64,000 nucleotides of DNA from Larix kaempferi (lineage: Eukaryota; Streptophyta; Pinopsida; Pinales; Pinaceae): the NCBI GenBank assembly GCA_027924585.1, contig BSBM01000865.1, forward strand, positions 3,782,001 to 3,846,000, in the 5' to 3' direction. The notes beneath the pieces were generated by a model. It was not told the DNA's origin. It saw only the letters and a program-made list of their open reading frames with translations, and searched no databases. Within the stretch, counting starts at the first letter, position 1. Every line of letters starts with the position of its first letter. Below, piece after piece: positions 1-12,043 of this stretch. The translations under genes were made by a program, and so were the position numbers.

Positions 1-1234
1 AGATATCTATTGAAGATATTGAAGTTCCCAGGATCTGGGATGAAGAAATGGAATGCCATGATCCGCCGATCATGAAGAAGATGTTTGGGATGCAGTCCCA
101 AGACCTGACAGGGAGTCACATGTGTGCAGATTGAAGAAAGCCTTGTATGGCTTGAAACAAGCTCCCAGAACTTGGTATGGTAGGATGGACAGTTTCCTAT
201 CTAGTTTGGGCTTTACCAAGAGTAAAGCGGATTCCAACCTTTACTACAAGGTTGAAGAAGGGAATCCTGTGATTCTAATCCTGTATGTGGATGACTTATT
301 TGTAACAGGAGATGACAGATTGACTGCAGATACTAAGAGGAAGCTTGCTGCCGAGTTCGATATGAAAGATTTGGGAATGTTGCATTATTTCATAGGTATG
401 GAGGTGTGGCAGAGTGCAGGTGGGATCTTCCTTGGTCAAGGAAAGTACACAGTATATATCCTGAAGAGATTCGGGATGATGGATTGCAAGGCCATGGCCA
501 CACCTATGGCATCGAATCTGAAGCTTCTATGTGATGCTTCATCCGAGCCGGTTGATGTCTCTATGTATCGTCAGATGATTGGGTCCTTGATGTACCTGAC
601 GAACATGAGACCAGATATTTGCTTTGTTGTGAACACATTGAGCCAGTTCCTGACAGATCCGAGGAGTGTTCATCTGGTTGCTGTAAAGCATGTTCTGAGG
701 TACCTGAAGGGTACATTGGATTATGGGCTCAAGTATGAAGCGAATCAAAAGTTTAACCTGCAAGGTTATGTTGATTCAGATTGGGCTACCAGTGCTGCAG
801 ATAGGAAGAGCACATCTAGGTGCTGCTTCAGTATGGGATCAGGTGTGATCTCTTGGTTTAGTAGGAAGCAGTCCTGCGTAGCACTGAGTACAGCTGAGGC
901 AGAGTATGTTGCAACTTGTTCAGCTAGTTGTGAGGCAATATGGCTACGGAAGCTACTGTCTGAGTTATTTGATCTCCCGTTGGATGCTACTGGTATCTTC
1001 TGTGATAACCAAAGTTGTGTGAAGTTGTCTGAGAACCCAGTGTTTCATGACAGGTCGAAACACATAGAGATCAAATATCACTATATCAGGGATATGGTGC
1101 AGAGAGGAGTTGTGAAGCTCCTCTACATTGCGACAGACGAGCAGATTGCAGATGTGCTGACGAAGCCATTATCCAGGGTGAAGTTCGAGTACTTCAAAGA
1201 GAGGCTTGGCGTTCTTCAGATTGATGACACTTAG
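1..1234 (+). pseudogene. copia pol fragment: RT (internal deletion) and RNase H
   Basis: The open frame from about position 74 to 1234 encodes the C-terminal half of copia reverse transcriptase followed by RNase H. Visible motifs are VCRLKKALYGLKQAPR, the catalytic LYVDDLFVTG near residue 55 of the 122-1234 frame, LGMLHYFIGMEV, STAEAEYVA and DNQSCVKLSENP of RNase H, and the copia C-terminal LTKPLSR. Positions 80-107 encode DVWDAVPRPD, which in intact relatives lies about 100 residues upstream of the VCRLKK motif. The two are directly joined at about 107-113, so the RT fingers region is deleted. Upstream of position 74 the frame shifts by one base. The catalytic YVDD and RNase H acidic residues remain, but the protein cannot be a working RT. 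Confidence 0.9.
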
Positions 1235-1329
1235 AGGAAGAAGTGATGGACACATTTGCTGAAGCCATTCCAAGCATGTTGGAAGGAGGATCCTTCACAT
1301 GGCTGTGGATGTAAGCGCTGGATGATGAG

Positions 1330-1850
1330 CATCAGGATGATGTTCTGGTTTATGCTGGATATGATCAGTTGGATCATTTATATGTATATGTATGTACGCA
1401 TCATGTTGGATGCTGGATATGATCAATTGGATCATTTATATGTATGTACGCATCATGTTGGATGCTAGATATGATCGGTTGGATCATGTGTATGTATTTT
1501 GTATAAGCATCATGTTGGATGCTTGGACCATGTATCTGTATATGTATCAGGTGGATACATTGTATGATTAGGTGGATCATGTATGGTGATATGTATCATG
1601 TATTTGTATTTGTATCAGGTGGATACACAGTATGATCAGGTGGATCATGTATGATGATATGTATCAGGTAGATACTTTGTATGCATCAGGTAGATGCATT
1701 GTATGATCAGGATGATCATGGATGACGAGCTTCAGGATGTTGCTCCAAATGACATGCAGCAGGATGTTGCAGTGATGATGATCAGGATGATCATGTGTAC
1801 ATCAGGATGATGTATGGTGAGTATCAGGTTGATACTCTATGGCCGTGGAT
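1330..1850 (+). repeat. degenerate tandem repeat block 1 (GATCA/TGGATCAT)
   Basis: A run of imperfect tandem units built around TGATCAGTTGGATCATTTAT, GTATGTACGCATCATGTTGG and ATATGTATCAGGTGGATAC. The first units are about 55-60 bp (about 1358, 1417, 1470) and later ones break into shorter units. It lies between the RNase H stop at 1234 and the 3' LTR, has no long reading frame, and belongs to the copia non-coding 3' region. Confidence 0.8.
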
Positions 1851-1867
1851 CAGGTTGTGCAGATGAG

Positions 1868-2460
1868 CATATAATTTGGCCCTGGGATATTTGCAGATAG
1901 TCTTTCGAGGTTTTGCCTATGGCATGTAATCTGGCCCTGGGATATCTGGAAAATGCTCTTTCGAGATTTTTCTCTGGGAGGACATATAATTTGGCCCTGG
2001 GAGATCTGCAGATAGTATTTCGAGGTGTTTCCTATGGCATATAATTTGGCCCTGGGATATCTGGCAGATGCTCTTTCGAGGTTTTGTCCTATGGCATATA
2101 ATCTGTCCGTGGGAGATCCGATAGGTTGGGCTGTGTGCCCGTAATAATTCCTGGGATGCTCTTGCGAGGTTTTGCCATGACCACATATAATCTATCCCTG
2201 GGAGATCCTATAGGTAGAGTTGTGTGCTCGTAACAGCCTGGGATGCTCTTGCGAGGTTTTGTGGTGACCACATATAATCTGTCCCTCGGAGATCCTATAG
2301 GTAGAGTTGTGTGCTCGTAACAGCCTGGGATGCTCTTGCGAGGTTTTGTGGTGAGGTCACATATAATATGGCCCTGGGAGATCCTATAGGTAGAGTTGTG
2401 TGCTCGTAACAGCCTGGGATGCTCTTTCAAGGTTTTATGACGCACGTAATAAGTCCTGAG
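1868..2460 (+). repeat. two-tier tandem repeat block 2 (TGGCCCTGGGA units)
   Basis: About eight head-to-tail units starting with ATAATxTGGCCCTGGGA and ending with CTTTCGAGGTTTTG. The first four are about 57 bp. The last four (about 2097-2450) are about 86 bp because each carries an extra segment with GTAGAGTTGTGTGCTCGTAA. The long units are nearly identical and so look like the most recently amplified. Minus-strand frames through this block are repeat artefacts. Confidence 0.85.
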
Positions 2461-2689
2461 GATTCCACAGTATGGCCAGTGATGACGAAGACCTGCAGGT
2501 GGTGGGCCTACATCCAGTATGAAAAAGGACTGGCTCTGTAGAACTTCCTATGACGAGTAGAGTCAGAGATTGGTTGAGATAGCAGCAACAGTGACGATGA
2601 CGATGACGATGCATCAATGACGATGATCCTGAGAAGAAGACTTGTCTAGCAGATCTGTGTCGAGAAATACCTTCCTAGTTAAGAGGGAG

Positions 2690-3295
2690 TGTTGATGTAT
2701 ATGTAACTTCGGAATGTATTTCATCTATGTATTTCATATATATTTATTGTACCCTTGTTAGAGATGTGTTATTCCTCTATAAGTAAGTGTCGTCATGTGG
2801 ATTGACAAGTGTCGCAAGTGTGTGTACTTGCCGATGGGTTATTAGACCACCATGTGTGGGGTCGGCCCTGAAATATATATATTATAATGTGGATGTACCT
2901 AGCTAGACAAGTCGGCCCCATAAGGTCACTGGGCAAACAGGTTAGTATAAATAGAGGTCAGGTGATCTCTATTTATATCATTCGGAAAGTCATATCTCAC
3001 TCACTCAGAAAGTGGCGCACTAGTGAGGAGGAGGATCATTTGCTACTAGGAGACTATCTCAGTGTATTTTGGTTGTACTTTGGTTGAGCCATTGCTCTCT
3101 CTATCTCTGAGGAAGTTGTGGGGTTTTTCACCTTAGGGTTGTCCCCACGGAAACTCTATGTCTCTTGTCTCTCATGCTTTTGATTCTTGTGATGCTTGTC
3201 ATGCTTATTGTGATTGTCATGCATTGATATACTGTATATGTTATTCTCTCAGTGAAGATCCTAGAGTATTGTGAATTAATGCTCAAAATTTAACA
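2690..3295 (+). repeat. copia family A 3' LTR (606 bp)
   Basis: The LTR starts TGTTGATGTATATGTAAC directly after the polypurine tract and ends AATTTAACA at 3295, the usual TG...CA ends. A TATA box (TATAAATAG) lies near 2947. The conserved TCTATCTCTGAGGAAGTTG segment lies near 3097. The 5' LTR is outside the window, so LTR divergence cannot be measured. Confidence 0.85.
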
Positions 3296-6200
3296 AACAC
3301 TATATAGTGTCTTCCAGTAAGCTAAGGATAGGACCAAGGAATAATTTTCCTATCTCAATGGATAAATGCGATACTTATGTGAGTATTATTTTATTGTTTC
3401 TATAAACTATATTTTAAACTATATGATACCAAAATGATATTGAATCATACTTTTATACACGTCTCTTATATGACAAAGATAGGTATCATGTCTAAAGCAT
3501 AACCTATGGATTAGAACTATGTGCACATATATAAAATGCTAAGTGCATAAATCTTAAATGCAAATGCTGCGTATTCAACCTACCTTGCATAACAACTATA
3601 AGTTGACAACTATTTCATTGATAATTTGTATGACATTACGTGCAAGGTCTAACACTTTGATTTTTACTATTTAATGTAGCAACATTATAGTGTAGGGTTT
3701 TGTAAACTTACCGGTTACTACCCTTCCCTCGCAGGTACACGCTACATTAACCTTGTTATGGGATGTGGGTTGGCAGGCATAATGAAATGGTGGTTGATGT
3801 ATTAAATGCTCCTTAACTGCAAATCTTAGTGGATGGTCTAATGACAGCCTTCGTGTCCAGATCTCACGTGATTAAAATATGGTGTTGGGTACCAAATCTT
3901 TGCAACGATTCTTGTTGAGTTGTGCAATTGTTGATGCAATAGTATCATAGCTGGACGATGGTGTTGGCAACAAACTGTACACGGAACGTTGTAGTAATAA
4001 CTGTTATTTAATGCATTGATGATCATTGTAAGGTTTTCCGCCTCCGTGGCTGAATCTACGTCGTTGATCTCTAGATTGGCCTCGGTTTTGGGTTAAACCC
4101 TAACCCCGACATTGATATATTATGATACACGAGATTTGATTCATTTGTGAAAAAGAAGGGAGGCCAACAGGCTCTCGACCTTCCAGGGTTTTGGTTTGGA
4201 GGTGCCACCATGAGTTTGGATACCCTGACCTTTAAAAAAAACAGTGGTTGCAGTGGTTGCAGTGTATAGGTCTTAGTTTATGTCATTGGAAGGTTTTCTT
4301 ATGAGTCGTAGACTGATGGAAAAGTTCTTTTAGTTCTAGTTTGTCACACCTTTCGTAACTGTATAGTGAGGGATACCTTCGGTGTTTAAGTGGAACTTCT
4401 TTTCTGCAGTCTTCGTTAGAGCACCTGGTGCATTCAACCGTGCTTCACTAATTTGCAGGTGATGTTGAATTGCTATCTTAATGGTTGTTTTTAAATTACC
4501 TCTGATGCTTTGATGTTCTTAGTTTTTAATTTTAACCCCCGTCGTTTTTTATTCAAATGGCAGGTAACTTCCTCGGTAAAGGTCATGGTTGGTTGTGATG
4601 GTTTTCAAGATGATAACAACGTGCCCTGGTAAGCTTTGGAGACATACTCAGGGTTACCCTAGTAGTTCGCAGTTTTTCAGGGATGGACCTAATGGCTCCA
4701 GACCGGTCCTCGTCGAAAGCTAAGGCAAAATACTAAGTTTAAATGTTTAAGAAATTTATAGTTTGAAGTTTGAATGATTAAGACGTATGGCATTTTTGCA
4801 CTATTTTTAAAAGAATTTGGAGTATGACTCCCGAGCCTTTCATGGCTCTCGTTGGGCTTTTCTCCGACGATTTTAAATGTGCAAGAGTTTTGATCTAAAG
4901 TAATTAAGTTTTTTAACCTGTAGATGGTGAGTTAAGCTCGGCCAATCTTTTGTTGAAGGAAAAATACAGTGTTTGTTATTTTTGTGTTAAAATGGCCCGC
5001 CAATGCTCCAATATAAAGTAGGTTTTTAAATTTCAATTGTATATGATGCTTGCGTTTTTTTTGCAACAATGAAACTATTCAAAAATAAAGATTATGGGTC
5101 GTTCTGCATTGATATCTTTGTTGATACTAGGATATGGTGGTTTTGAGGAAATATTTGGGGTAAGGCCCGAGTTGAAAATTTAACAGAACTGTGTCGAGGT
5201 CTTTGGTCTTGTTCTTTGTACAAACTTTATTTACCGTTCAGTAGATTTGTATTTCGTAGTAATACTGAAGATGGTTGAAACTACAGGATTTTTAATCCTG
5301 AGTCGTAGCCAAAACCTTGGGTCTAGGGATTGCATTGAAAATACAATGGCATACAATGTAATTTGTATTCATCTTTGGTAGATGAACCGACTGTATTTTA
5401 AGACCGGGTTGTAAACCCTAGCCTCTTGTAATGGAAACTTTAACCATAAAACTCAATACTAGTATGCTCAGTATTCTGTACAGTGTTTAATAATAGTTGA
5501 AAATAAAAGAGTCATTTGGTTTCAAGTCGTAATACGAATTCTTAAAGATGATAAATATCTGCGTATTATATCGCATTTGTACATAATGGTAATATTTATA
5601 ATATATTTATGTAAATGTATGAGTAAATATTTTTATGTCCAAATAAATGACTTGGTTTTGTTTAAGGTAATCGATATGCTTACTATTGAGATAATCAACC
5701 TATCTTAGACATGTTTAGGTGAATAAAAGATGATGCGAGAAGCCTGTTCATAAATATATGTGATGTTTTGCTAAACGAAAGGAATCCATTTAAATAATGA
5801 CTGGTTTTAAGGGCTATATTTACTATTGTTTGGATAGAAGGTACTTTCGATGCTATTGTTGTGTATAACGAAAGATAGGGTTTAATAATAAGCTTAATTT
5901 GTGAAGTATTTAGAGAAGTTGTTTTTATGTTTACAATTCTTAATGGTCTAATTAGAAAATAAAACAATAATACATAACTAATGATGATATGACTCTATAA
6001 AAAAAAATAATCATTTAAATTTATTCATTGCTTATGATCATTCTGATCTACTTTAAATTTTTTCTTTCCTGTACTAGAGTATGACACTGTTTACAGTGTG
6101 TGGAAAAATGCAGGAAAGTAAATTTTATAATCAATCATTCAATCATTTTGACTACTTCATTCATACTGCATTCTATTTCATCAATATAATTTACAGAAGT

Positions 6201-7017
6201 AAAATAATTACTAACTCAAACATAATATCTTAGATTAAATGGGAAGAGCGGATATCAAGTGCATTCCTATTTATTTTACGAACATAACATAATTAAAGAA
6301 GATAACACAATATGAACCTGGAAACTGTAGAAGAAACAAACAGCCAAAGGAGCCCGTTCCACCCAACCAACTCCTGAAGACAGCCAAGCTACTTGCCTTA
6401 GGACCCCCGAGCCTGTTCACTGAACCACTAGGACGAAGATGCTGTGTGGAATAATGGAATAAATCCCCTTGCAACTCAGCAGTAATACTTAGCAGTAGTA
6501 CTTCCTGCCTTTAGCAATATTGAACTCAGCAATGTGGTTGCACTAGTTCAGAATGCAGTCTTAATTCACTCAATCACTTCTAAATTTTCCCTCATCAAAT
6601 CTCTTGTGTTCATAAATTATCACAAGGTGAGAATGGACAGCCTCCTGCTGAATTTGATGGATAGATAAATAGCATGCCTAGGTCTTTTGGTCAGTTTATT
6701 TCAGTAAATGAGCCACCTGCTTAGTTCCACTTTCTTGGGGAACATGACCATAAAAATAGGGAAGTTGGCCCCTACAATAGTTAGAAGTGAGTTGAGGATG
6801 TTGCCAAGTGTCAATTTGCTCTCCACCACAGTCCATTCCCCCTAGTGGGTCAGTGAACACTCATTCAACAACCTCCTTTGGATATTTGTCTCCACTTTTA
6901 TTTATTAATAATAAAATATTCAAAATAATTAATTACAGTCTTCCATGACCCCACTTGGTCAATTGTCATAAAACTTTACAATAAAAATAGAACATAATGT
7001 TTTCTCAATAACATAAA
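3296..7017. other. no recognisable gene
   Basis: About 3.7 kb of AT-rich sequence without a convincing reading frame, LTR or repeat array. Short frames here (for example 5695-5967 minus) show no family motif. The expected 5' LTR of the gypsy element that starts near 7018 is not visible in this stretch. Confidence 0.6.
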
Positions 7018-8100
7018 ATGTCTAAAACTTGGGTATGTGACAGTGATGATGTGTTCTGGGATACTCAAGAGGATAAAGATAATTCTCATGTTGATAAACC
7101 TTCCATGAATAATAATATTCCAAGAGGAAATGATTTTAGTAATGGAAGTCATCATGGATGGTCACCAAGGAGTACCCAACTTCCCAAGATTGACATGAGA
7201 AAGTTTAATGGCAATGATCCAATAACATAGATATTCCAAATGGAGCGGTTCTTTGATCTACACCAGGTTCCAACTTTGCAAAAGGTGACTATTGCATCAT
7301 TATATTTCGAGCCTAATCAATTTGTATGGTACCAATCGATTTGTAACCGTAAAAATAACTCTATTATATCTTGGTCTATATTCACCGAAGAATTGATTAC
7401 ACATTATGGGGATATTAATAGCAATACCTTCTTCAGCCAGTTAATAAATCTCAAGCAAAAAGGTCTAGTTACAGAGCACATCAAACAGTTTCAGAAGCTA
7501 AGTCTTAGAGTGAAGAACATTTAGAAGATAATTTGTTGGATCTCTTTATTGTTACATTGAAGGATAACATTCAACATGAAGTGCGTCTCTTTGAACCACC
7601 ATCCTTGGAGAAGGCCTTTATGATGGCAAGGAAGGTTGAAAGTAAAAATATGACGATGGCTACTAGAAAGACCACCTCCAACACATACAGGGAGAATACT
7701 GTTACTTCTTCTAACCCGCCTTAAAGGTTGACACATCAACAACTAGAGGAAAGAATAGCAAAAGGCCTATGCTTTAATTATGACAGCAAGTATAGTAAGG
7801 GACATATGTGTGGTGAGAAGAAATGATTTTACATAGATTGTGAAGAGGAAGAACCAAAAGAACAAGAACCATCTCCAGATGAAGAAATAGAGGATACTAC
7901 TTTAGAAGATATTACTCTCACCATATCATGTCATGCATTGGCTGGAATTAGCACTCCTCAAACTCTCAAGATCGAAGGATTTATCAAAAAGAAAAAGGTA
8001 ACAGTGTTTATTAATTATGGTAGTACTCATAATTTCATTCACTATAAATTAGAAAAGCTCTCAATTGCTATGTATATCCAGCACCAAAGTTTCGATTAAT
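7018..8100 (+). pseudogene. gypsy gag and aspartic protease, broken
   Basis: Gag homology runs through frames 7018-7230, 7240-7524 and 7533-7724. These are separated by in-frame stops, including a TAG at 7228 where relatives have a tryptophan in the motif IFQMERFFDLHQVP. A knuckle-like FNYDSKYSKGHMCG near 7775 has lost its second cysteine. The protease site near 8010 reads FINYGSTHNFI, where the family has DSGSTHNFI, so the catalytic aspartate is gone. The last part shifts frame near 8095. Confidence 0.85.
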
Positions 8101-8158
8101 TATTGCAGATGGAGGAACTATCAACTGCTTAGGGAAATTCCATATTATAAATCGTACT

Positions 8159-10110
8159 ATGGGGGGATATGTATTGAATATTCCAATGATTTCTATTCCA
8201 ATTGGTGGTGCTGATGTTGTCTTAGGAGTTCAATGGCTACAATCCTTGGGAACTGTGGATTTTAATTTTCAGAAGCTTTTCATGAATTTTTTATGGGAAG
8301 GAAAGGAATATGAATTACAAGGTATCACAGGGAAACCAAGCAAGGTGATAATCTCTAATGGTATGATAAAATTGATGAAAAAGGGACATCAAGGTGTAAT
8401 TGCACAATTATGCTCATTAGATGTTCAAACATATAAGCCTCCTATTCACGCGGATCTCCAAAGGGTCATTGATAAGCATTCCAAGGTATTTGAAGATATT
8501 CAGAAAGGTATTCCACCTGTTCGAGATTTTGATCATGCTATTCACTTAATTCGTGGAAGTGTTCCTCCTAACATCGGACCTTACAGATACCCATATGGAC
8601 AGAAGAGTGAAATTGAGCGTATGGTTGAATAAATGTTATAGGATGGCATAATTAGGCTTAACCAAAGTTCTTACTCTGCACCAGTGGTAATGGTACACAA
8701 GCCGGATGGATCATAGAGAATATGTCCAAATTATAGAGAGCTCAATAAGATCACCCTTAAAGATAATTTTCCCATTCATGTCATTGATGAATTACATGGA
8801 GCAATTTTCTTCACAAAGTTGTATCTTCGTTCGGGGTATCATCAAATTAGAATGAAGGATGAAGACATCCCAAAAACAACATTCAGAACTCATGAAGGTC
8901 ATTATGAATTTCTAGTCATGCCATTTGGTCTCACGAATGCGACTTCCACATTTCAAGGGTTGATGAATTCCATTTTCAAGCCTTTTCTTAGAAAATTTGT
9001 GCTAGTATTCTTTGATGATATACTAATCTATAGCAAGTCTTGGGAAGAGCATGTTCAACATGTTGACAAGGTACTACAACTACTACAGGAGAAACAACTA
9101 TATGCAAAACCTTCCAAATGTTTCTTTGGGGTGAAGAAGGTAGACTATTTGGGTCAAATTGTATCTCATGAAGGTGTCATGGTAGACCCTGACAAAATTA
9201 AAGCCATGATAGACTGGTCGATTCCCAAAACCCTGAAGAATATTCAAGGATTATTAGGTTTGACACGGTACTACCGTAAGTTTGTTCGGAATTATGGAAG
9301 AATAACAACGCCTCTAACAACATTATTGAAAAAGATGCCTTTTCTTGGACTCCAGAGGAAACTCAAGCTTTTGAACAACTTAAACAGGCTATGTGCACAG
9401 CTCCTATCTTGGCCACACCAGACTTCACAAAAACCTTTATTGTGGAATGTGATGCTTCAGGAACTGGCATTGGCACTGTTCTAATGCAATAAGGACACCC
9501 ACTTGCGTTCACAAGTCATCCAATCAAGAGAAAGAACTTACAAAATCCCATTTATGAGAAGGAAATGTTGGAAATACTACACGCTCTTAAGAAATGGCGT
9601 CCTTACCTAATAGGTAGGCACTTTAAGGTCAAAACAGATCATGATAGTCTTAAATACTTCTTGGAACAGAGACTATCTTCGAAAGAGCAACAAAAGTGGG
9701 TAGCCAAGATGTTGGGATATGACTTTGAAATCATCTATAGAAAGGGGAAACATAATGTGGTGGCAGATGCACTCTCCAAAAAAGATGAAGATGTTGGGGC
9801 ATTACTTTGTTCCATTTCCATTCTACAACCAGATTGGGTAGTAGTAGCAAGGGATGAGTGGAAAAATGACCTATCGATGTGGACGCTCATTCAAAAGCTA
9901 CAGGACGATACCAGTGTATCAGATACTTTTGTGTGGAAAAATGATTCACTATGGTATAAGGAGCGCTTATATTTATGCAAAACAATCCCAACTCAAGCAG
10001 AAGGTCCTTTCAGAATTACACACCTCTCCTATAGGTGGGCACTATGGATTCCTGAAAACTTACCACAGGGTCAAGATGGAATGTTTTTGGGAAGGTCTTA
10101 AATTTGATAA
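8159..10110 (+). pseudogene. gypsy reverse transcriptase and RNase H, broken
   Basis: RT motifs visible are [39 protein letters not shown], the catalytic [12 protein letters not shown] near 9005 and [17 protein letters not shown]. RNase H follows with IVECDASG (about 9440, in a shifted frame), TDHDSLKYF and GKHNVVADALSK. Stops lie near 8630, 8716 and 9490. Frameshifts lie near 9345 and 10005. The catalytic FDD and the RNase H aspartates can still be read, but the chain is interrupted many times. Confidence 0.9.
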
Positions 10111-11220
10111 AAAAATCCATGGTTGAATGCTTGGTTTGCCAACAGAATAAAGGTGAAACAGTTAAGACCCCAGGACTTTTACAACCATTAGACATACCTT
10201 ACCAGCACTGAGAGAAATTCTCCATGGATTTTATCACAAGTCTACCCAAGTCCGAAGGAAAGATGTTATTATGGTGGTTGTTGATAAACTCATGAAGTAT
10301 GCACACTTTTGTGCACTCTCTCACCCTTTTAATGCAAGTACAGCAGTTGCAGCCTTTATGGAAACTGTTCAGAAGTTACATGGAAATCCGAAGATTATTG
10401 TAAGTGATAGAGATCCAATTTTCACTTGAAAATTTTCGGTTGGATTATTTTTTTGTTTGGGTATGCAGTTGGCTCACAGTTCATCTTACCACCCTCAATC
10501 TAATGGGAAAACTGAGATAATGAACAAGTGTTTGGAAGGCTATCTTCGTTGCTTTGCATTTGATAAACAAACAGAGTAGGTGAAATGTTTGTCTTTGGCA
10601 GAATGCCGGTACAATACTTCCTTCCATACATCATAAAAAATGTCTCCATTTATGGCACTTTATGGGTACCAACCTCCATCTATCACATCTCCCTGAAGAG
10701 GAAAATCTAAAGTTCAAGCCATGGAAGATCACATAGAGCACTAGCAAGAATTTCTCCAGATACTTAAGGACAACTTGACTATGTCCAAAAACAGGATGAA
10801 ACAACAAGTTGATCAACATCGCAGTGAAAGGAGTTTTGAAGAAGGGGATTGGGTATTTTTGAGGCTACAAACTTATAAGTAGATGTCTCTCAAGCAACTG
10901 AATAAGGACAATAAATTAACACCCAAGTATTATGGTCCCTTCATCTTCAAGAGTACATCCAGTTTTCCATGTTTATTGCTTAAAGAAGTTAATAGGAGAC
11001 AAGATCCCCATTCAAACAATCTTGCCAGAGCTTGATGAAGAAGGAAAAGTCATATGGGAACCTGAAAAATTCACTGAAACAAGGACCAAACAGCTACGAA
11101 GTCGGCCTATTACTAAGTACCTCATAAAGTGGAATAATTTACCAGTTGAAGATTCGACATGAGAAGATGAGTCCTTCATACAGAGGCATCCACAACTAAT
11201 TAAGCATTGACGACAACACT
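10100..11220 (+). pseudogene. gypsy integrase and chromodomain-like C-terminus, broken
   Basis: The H2C2 zinc site (GGHYGFLKTYH ... ECLVCQQNK) spans about 10040-10150. The DDE core shows SMDFITSLPKSEG, IIVSDRDPIF and [15 protein letters not shown], with stops near 10208, 10426 and 10576. The last open piece, about 10932-11162, reads RVHPVFHVYCLKKLIG and then ITKYLIKWNNLPVEDST, the chromodomain-like signature. A TGA at 11161 replaces the expected tryptophan. Confidence 0.85.
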
Positions 11221-11239
11221 TGTCTGAAGGGGAGGGGCA

Positions 11240-11593
11240 TGTTAATTCCTAAATAGGGGCACATTTTCCCCTATATTGTGGTTCATTACATTAGTTTTGA
11301 TGTCGGCTTTGGTCCATTAGTGGTAATTTTCATTAGTATGGTTATATTAGTTACGTCAGCTTGGGTCAGTTAGTTGGGATTGTACCCCTTAGTCTCCTAT
11401 ATATAGGAAGGAGACCTTTTCATTTGGATCATCTTGTATTGTCTTGTCTTGTGTACTTAATACATTGTATAAGGAGGTTTCCCCCTAGAAGAGGCTTGTT
11501 AATTCAACTATTTTATTCAATCAAGTCGTGGAGTACCCTTTCTGATCTATTTTTGCTCTTTTCATACTCTTTTTGGAAATTTGTTGCATAACA
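11240..11593 (+). repeat. gypsy 3' LTR (354 bp)
   Basis: Starts TGTTAATTCCTAAATAG right after the purine tract GGGGAGGGGCA and ends TGTTGCATAACA at 11593. A TATA box (CTATATATAGG) lies near 11397. It is the only LTR of this family in the window, so no age can be derived. Confidence 0.8.
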
Positions 11594-12043
11594 GGACACT
11601 TGGTTTGAGTTCACACCCGCATCCGGGAAAAAACTAGGGTTTCTTGTTCCAAAAGGTTTTTCATCATAGATTGGCTTGACAAGGAGGACAAAGCAACTCG
11701 CCCTAGGAGGGCACATTTTTCTGTAGAGGAAGTTTCCAGATCTGAGAACTTTGAATTTTGACCCTATCACTACTGCTCGGGAAAACTAGGGCATCAAATT
11801 TTTCATACTTCTATCCACATATTTGGCTGAAGGAGGGGTTTTCTCAACTCGCCTTAGGAAGGCGCATCTTTCCCTCAACTTAGATTTGCAAGATCCCGAA
11901 GTTGGAAAATCATGGTTTCTCTGTCAAACCCTAGGTCAACCAGTAGGCAGATTTCAAAAGGCATTAAAGCAAGCACTTGGTTGGAGCATCTCTATTGGTA
12001 AGCACTATTATCTTTATTTCCATTTGAGGTTCTCATTTTATCA
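11594..12043 (+). other. copia family A 5' leader (untranslated)
   Basis: A non-coding leader ahead of the gag start. From about 11630 it can be followed against the reverse complement of 47772-48384, which lies between the primer-binding site and gag of copia copy 3. No primer-binding site (TGGTATCAGAGC type) is visible at its left edge. Confidence 0.6.

Larger units (their letters stand above)
1..3295 (+). mobile_element. Ty1/copia element, family A copy 1 (3' half)
   Basis: The 3' part of a copia LTR retrotransposon, cut by the window start. In order it shows a broken pol fragment (connection region, RT, RNase H), about 1.4 kb of tandem repeats, a polypurine tract (AAGAGGGAG, ending at 2689) and a 3' LTR. 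The RT/RNase H protein is close to those at 13946-15083 and 44103-45931. The LTR shares a U5 motif (TCTCTGAGGAAGTTGYGGGG) with the LTR at 48385-48914, so all three are grouped here as family A. The domain order places it in Ty1/copia. The family grouping is inferred from visible similarity. Confidence 0.9.
7018..11593 (+). mobile_element. Ty3/gypsy chromodomain element, degenerate, 5' LTR missing
   Basis: In order: gag, CCHC-like knuckle, aspartic protease, RT, RNase H, H2C2/DDE integrase, chromodomain-like C-terminus, purine tract (GGGGAGGGGCA) and a 3' LTR. The order RT-RNase H-integrase is that of Ty3/gypsy, and the terminal chromodomain places it with the chromoviruses. Every gene is broken by several stops and at least two frameshifts. 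No matching LTR is seen upstream of 7018, so the copy is 5'-truncated or rearranged. Its 3' end abuts the leader of a copia copy at about 11594. Confidence 0.9.

Noticed and set aside
1917-2445. Minus-strand frames with repeated peptides (GPDYMP, ISQGQIICHR)
   Set aside because: They are produced by the tandem repeats at 1868-2460 and have no independent support.
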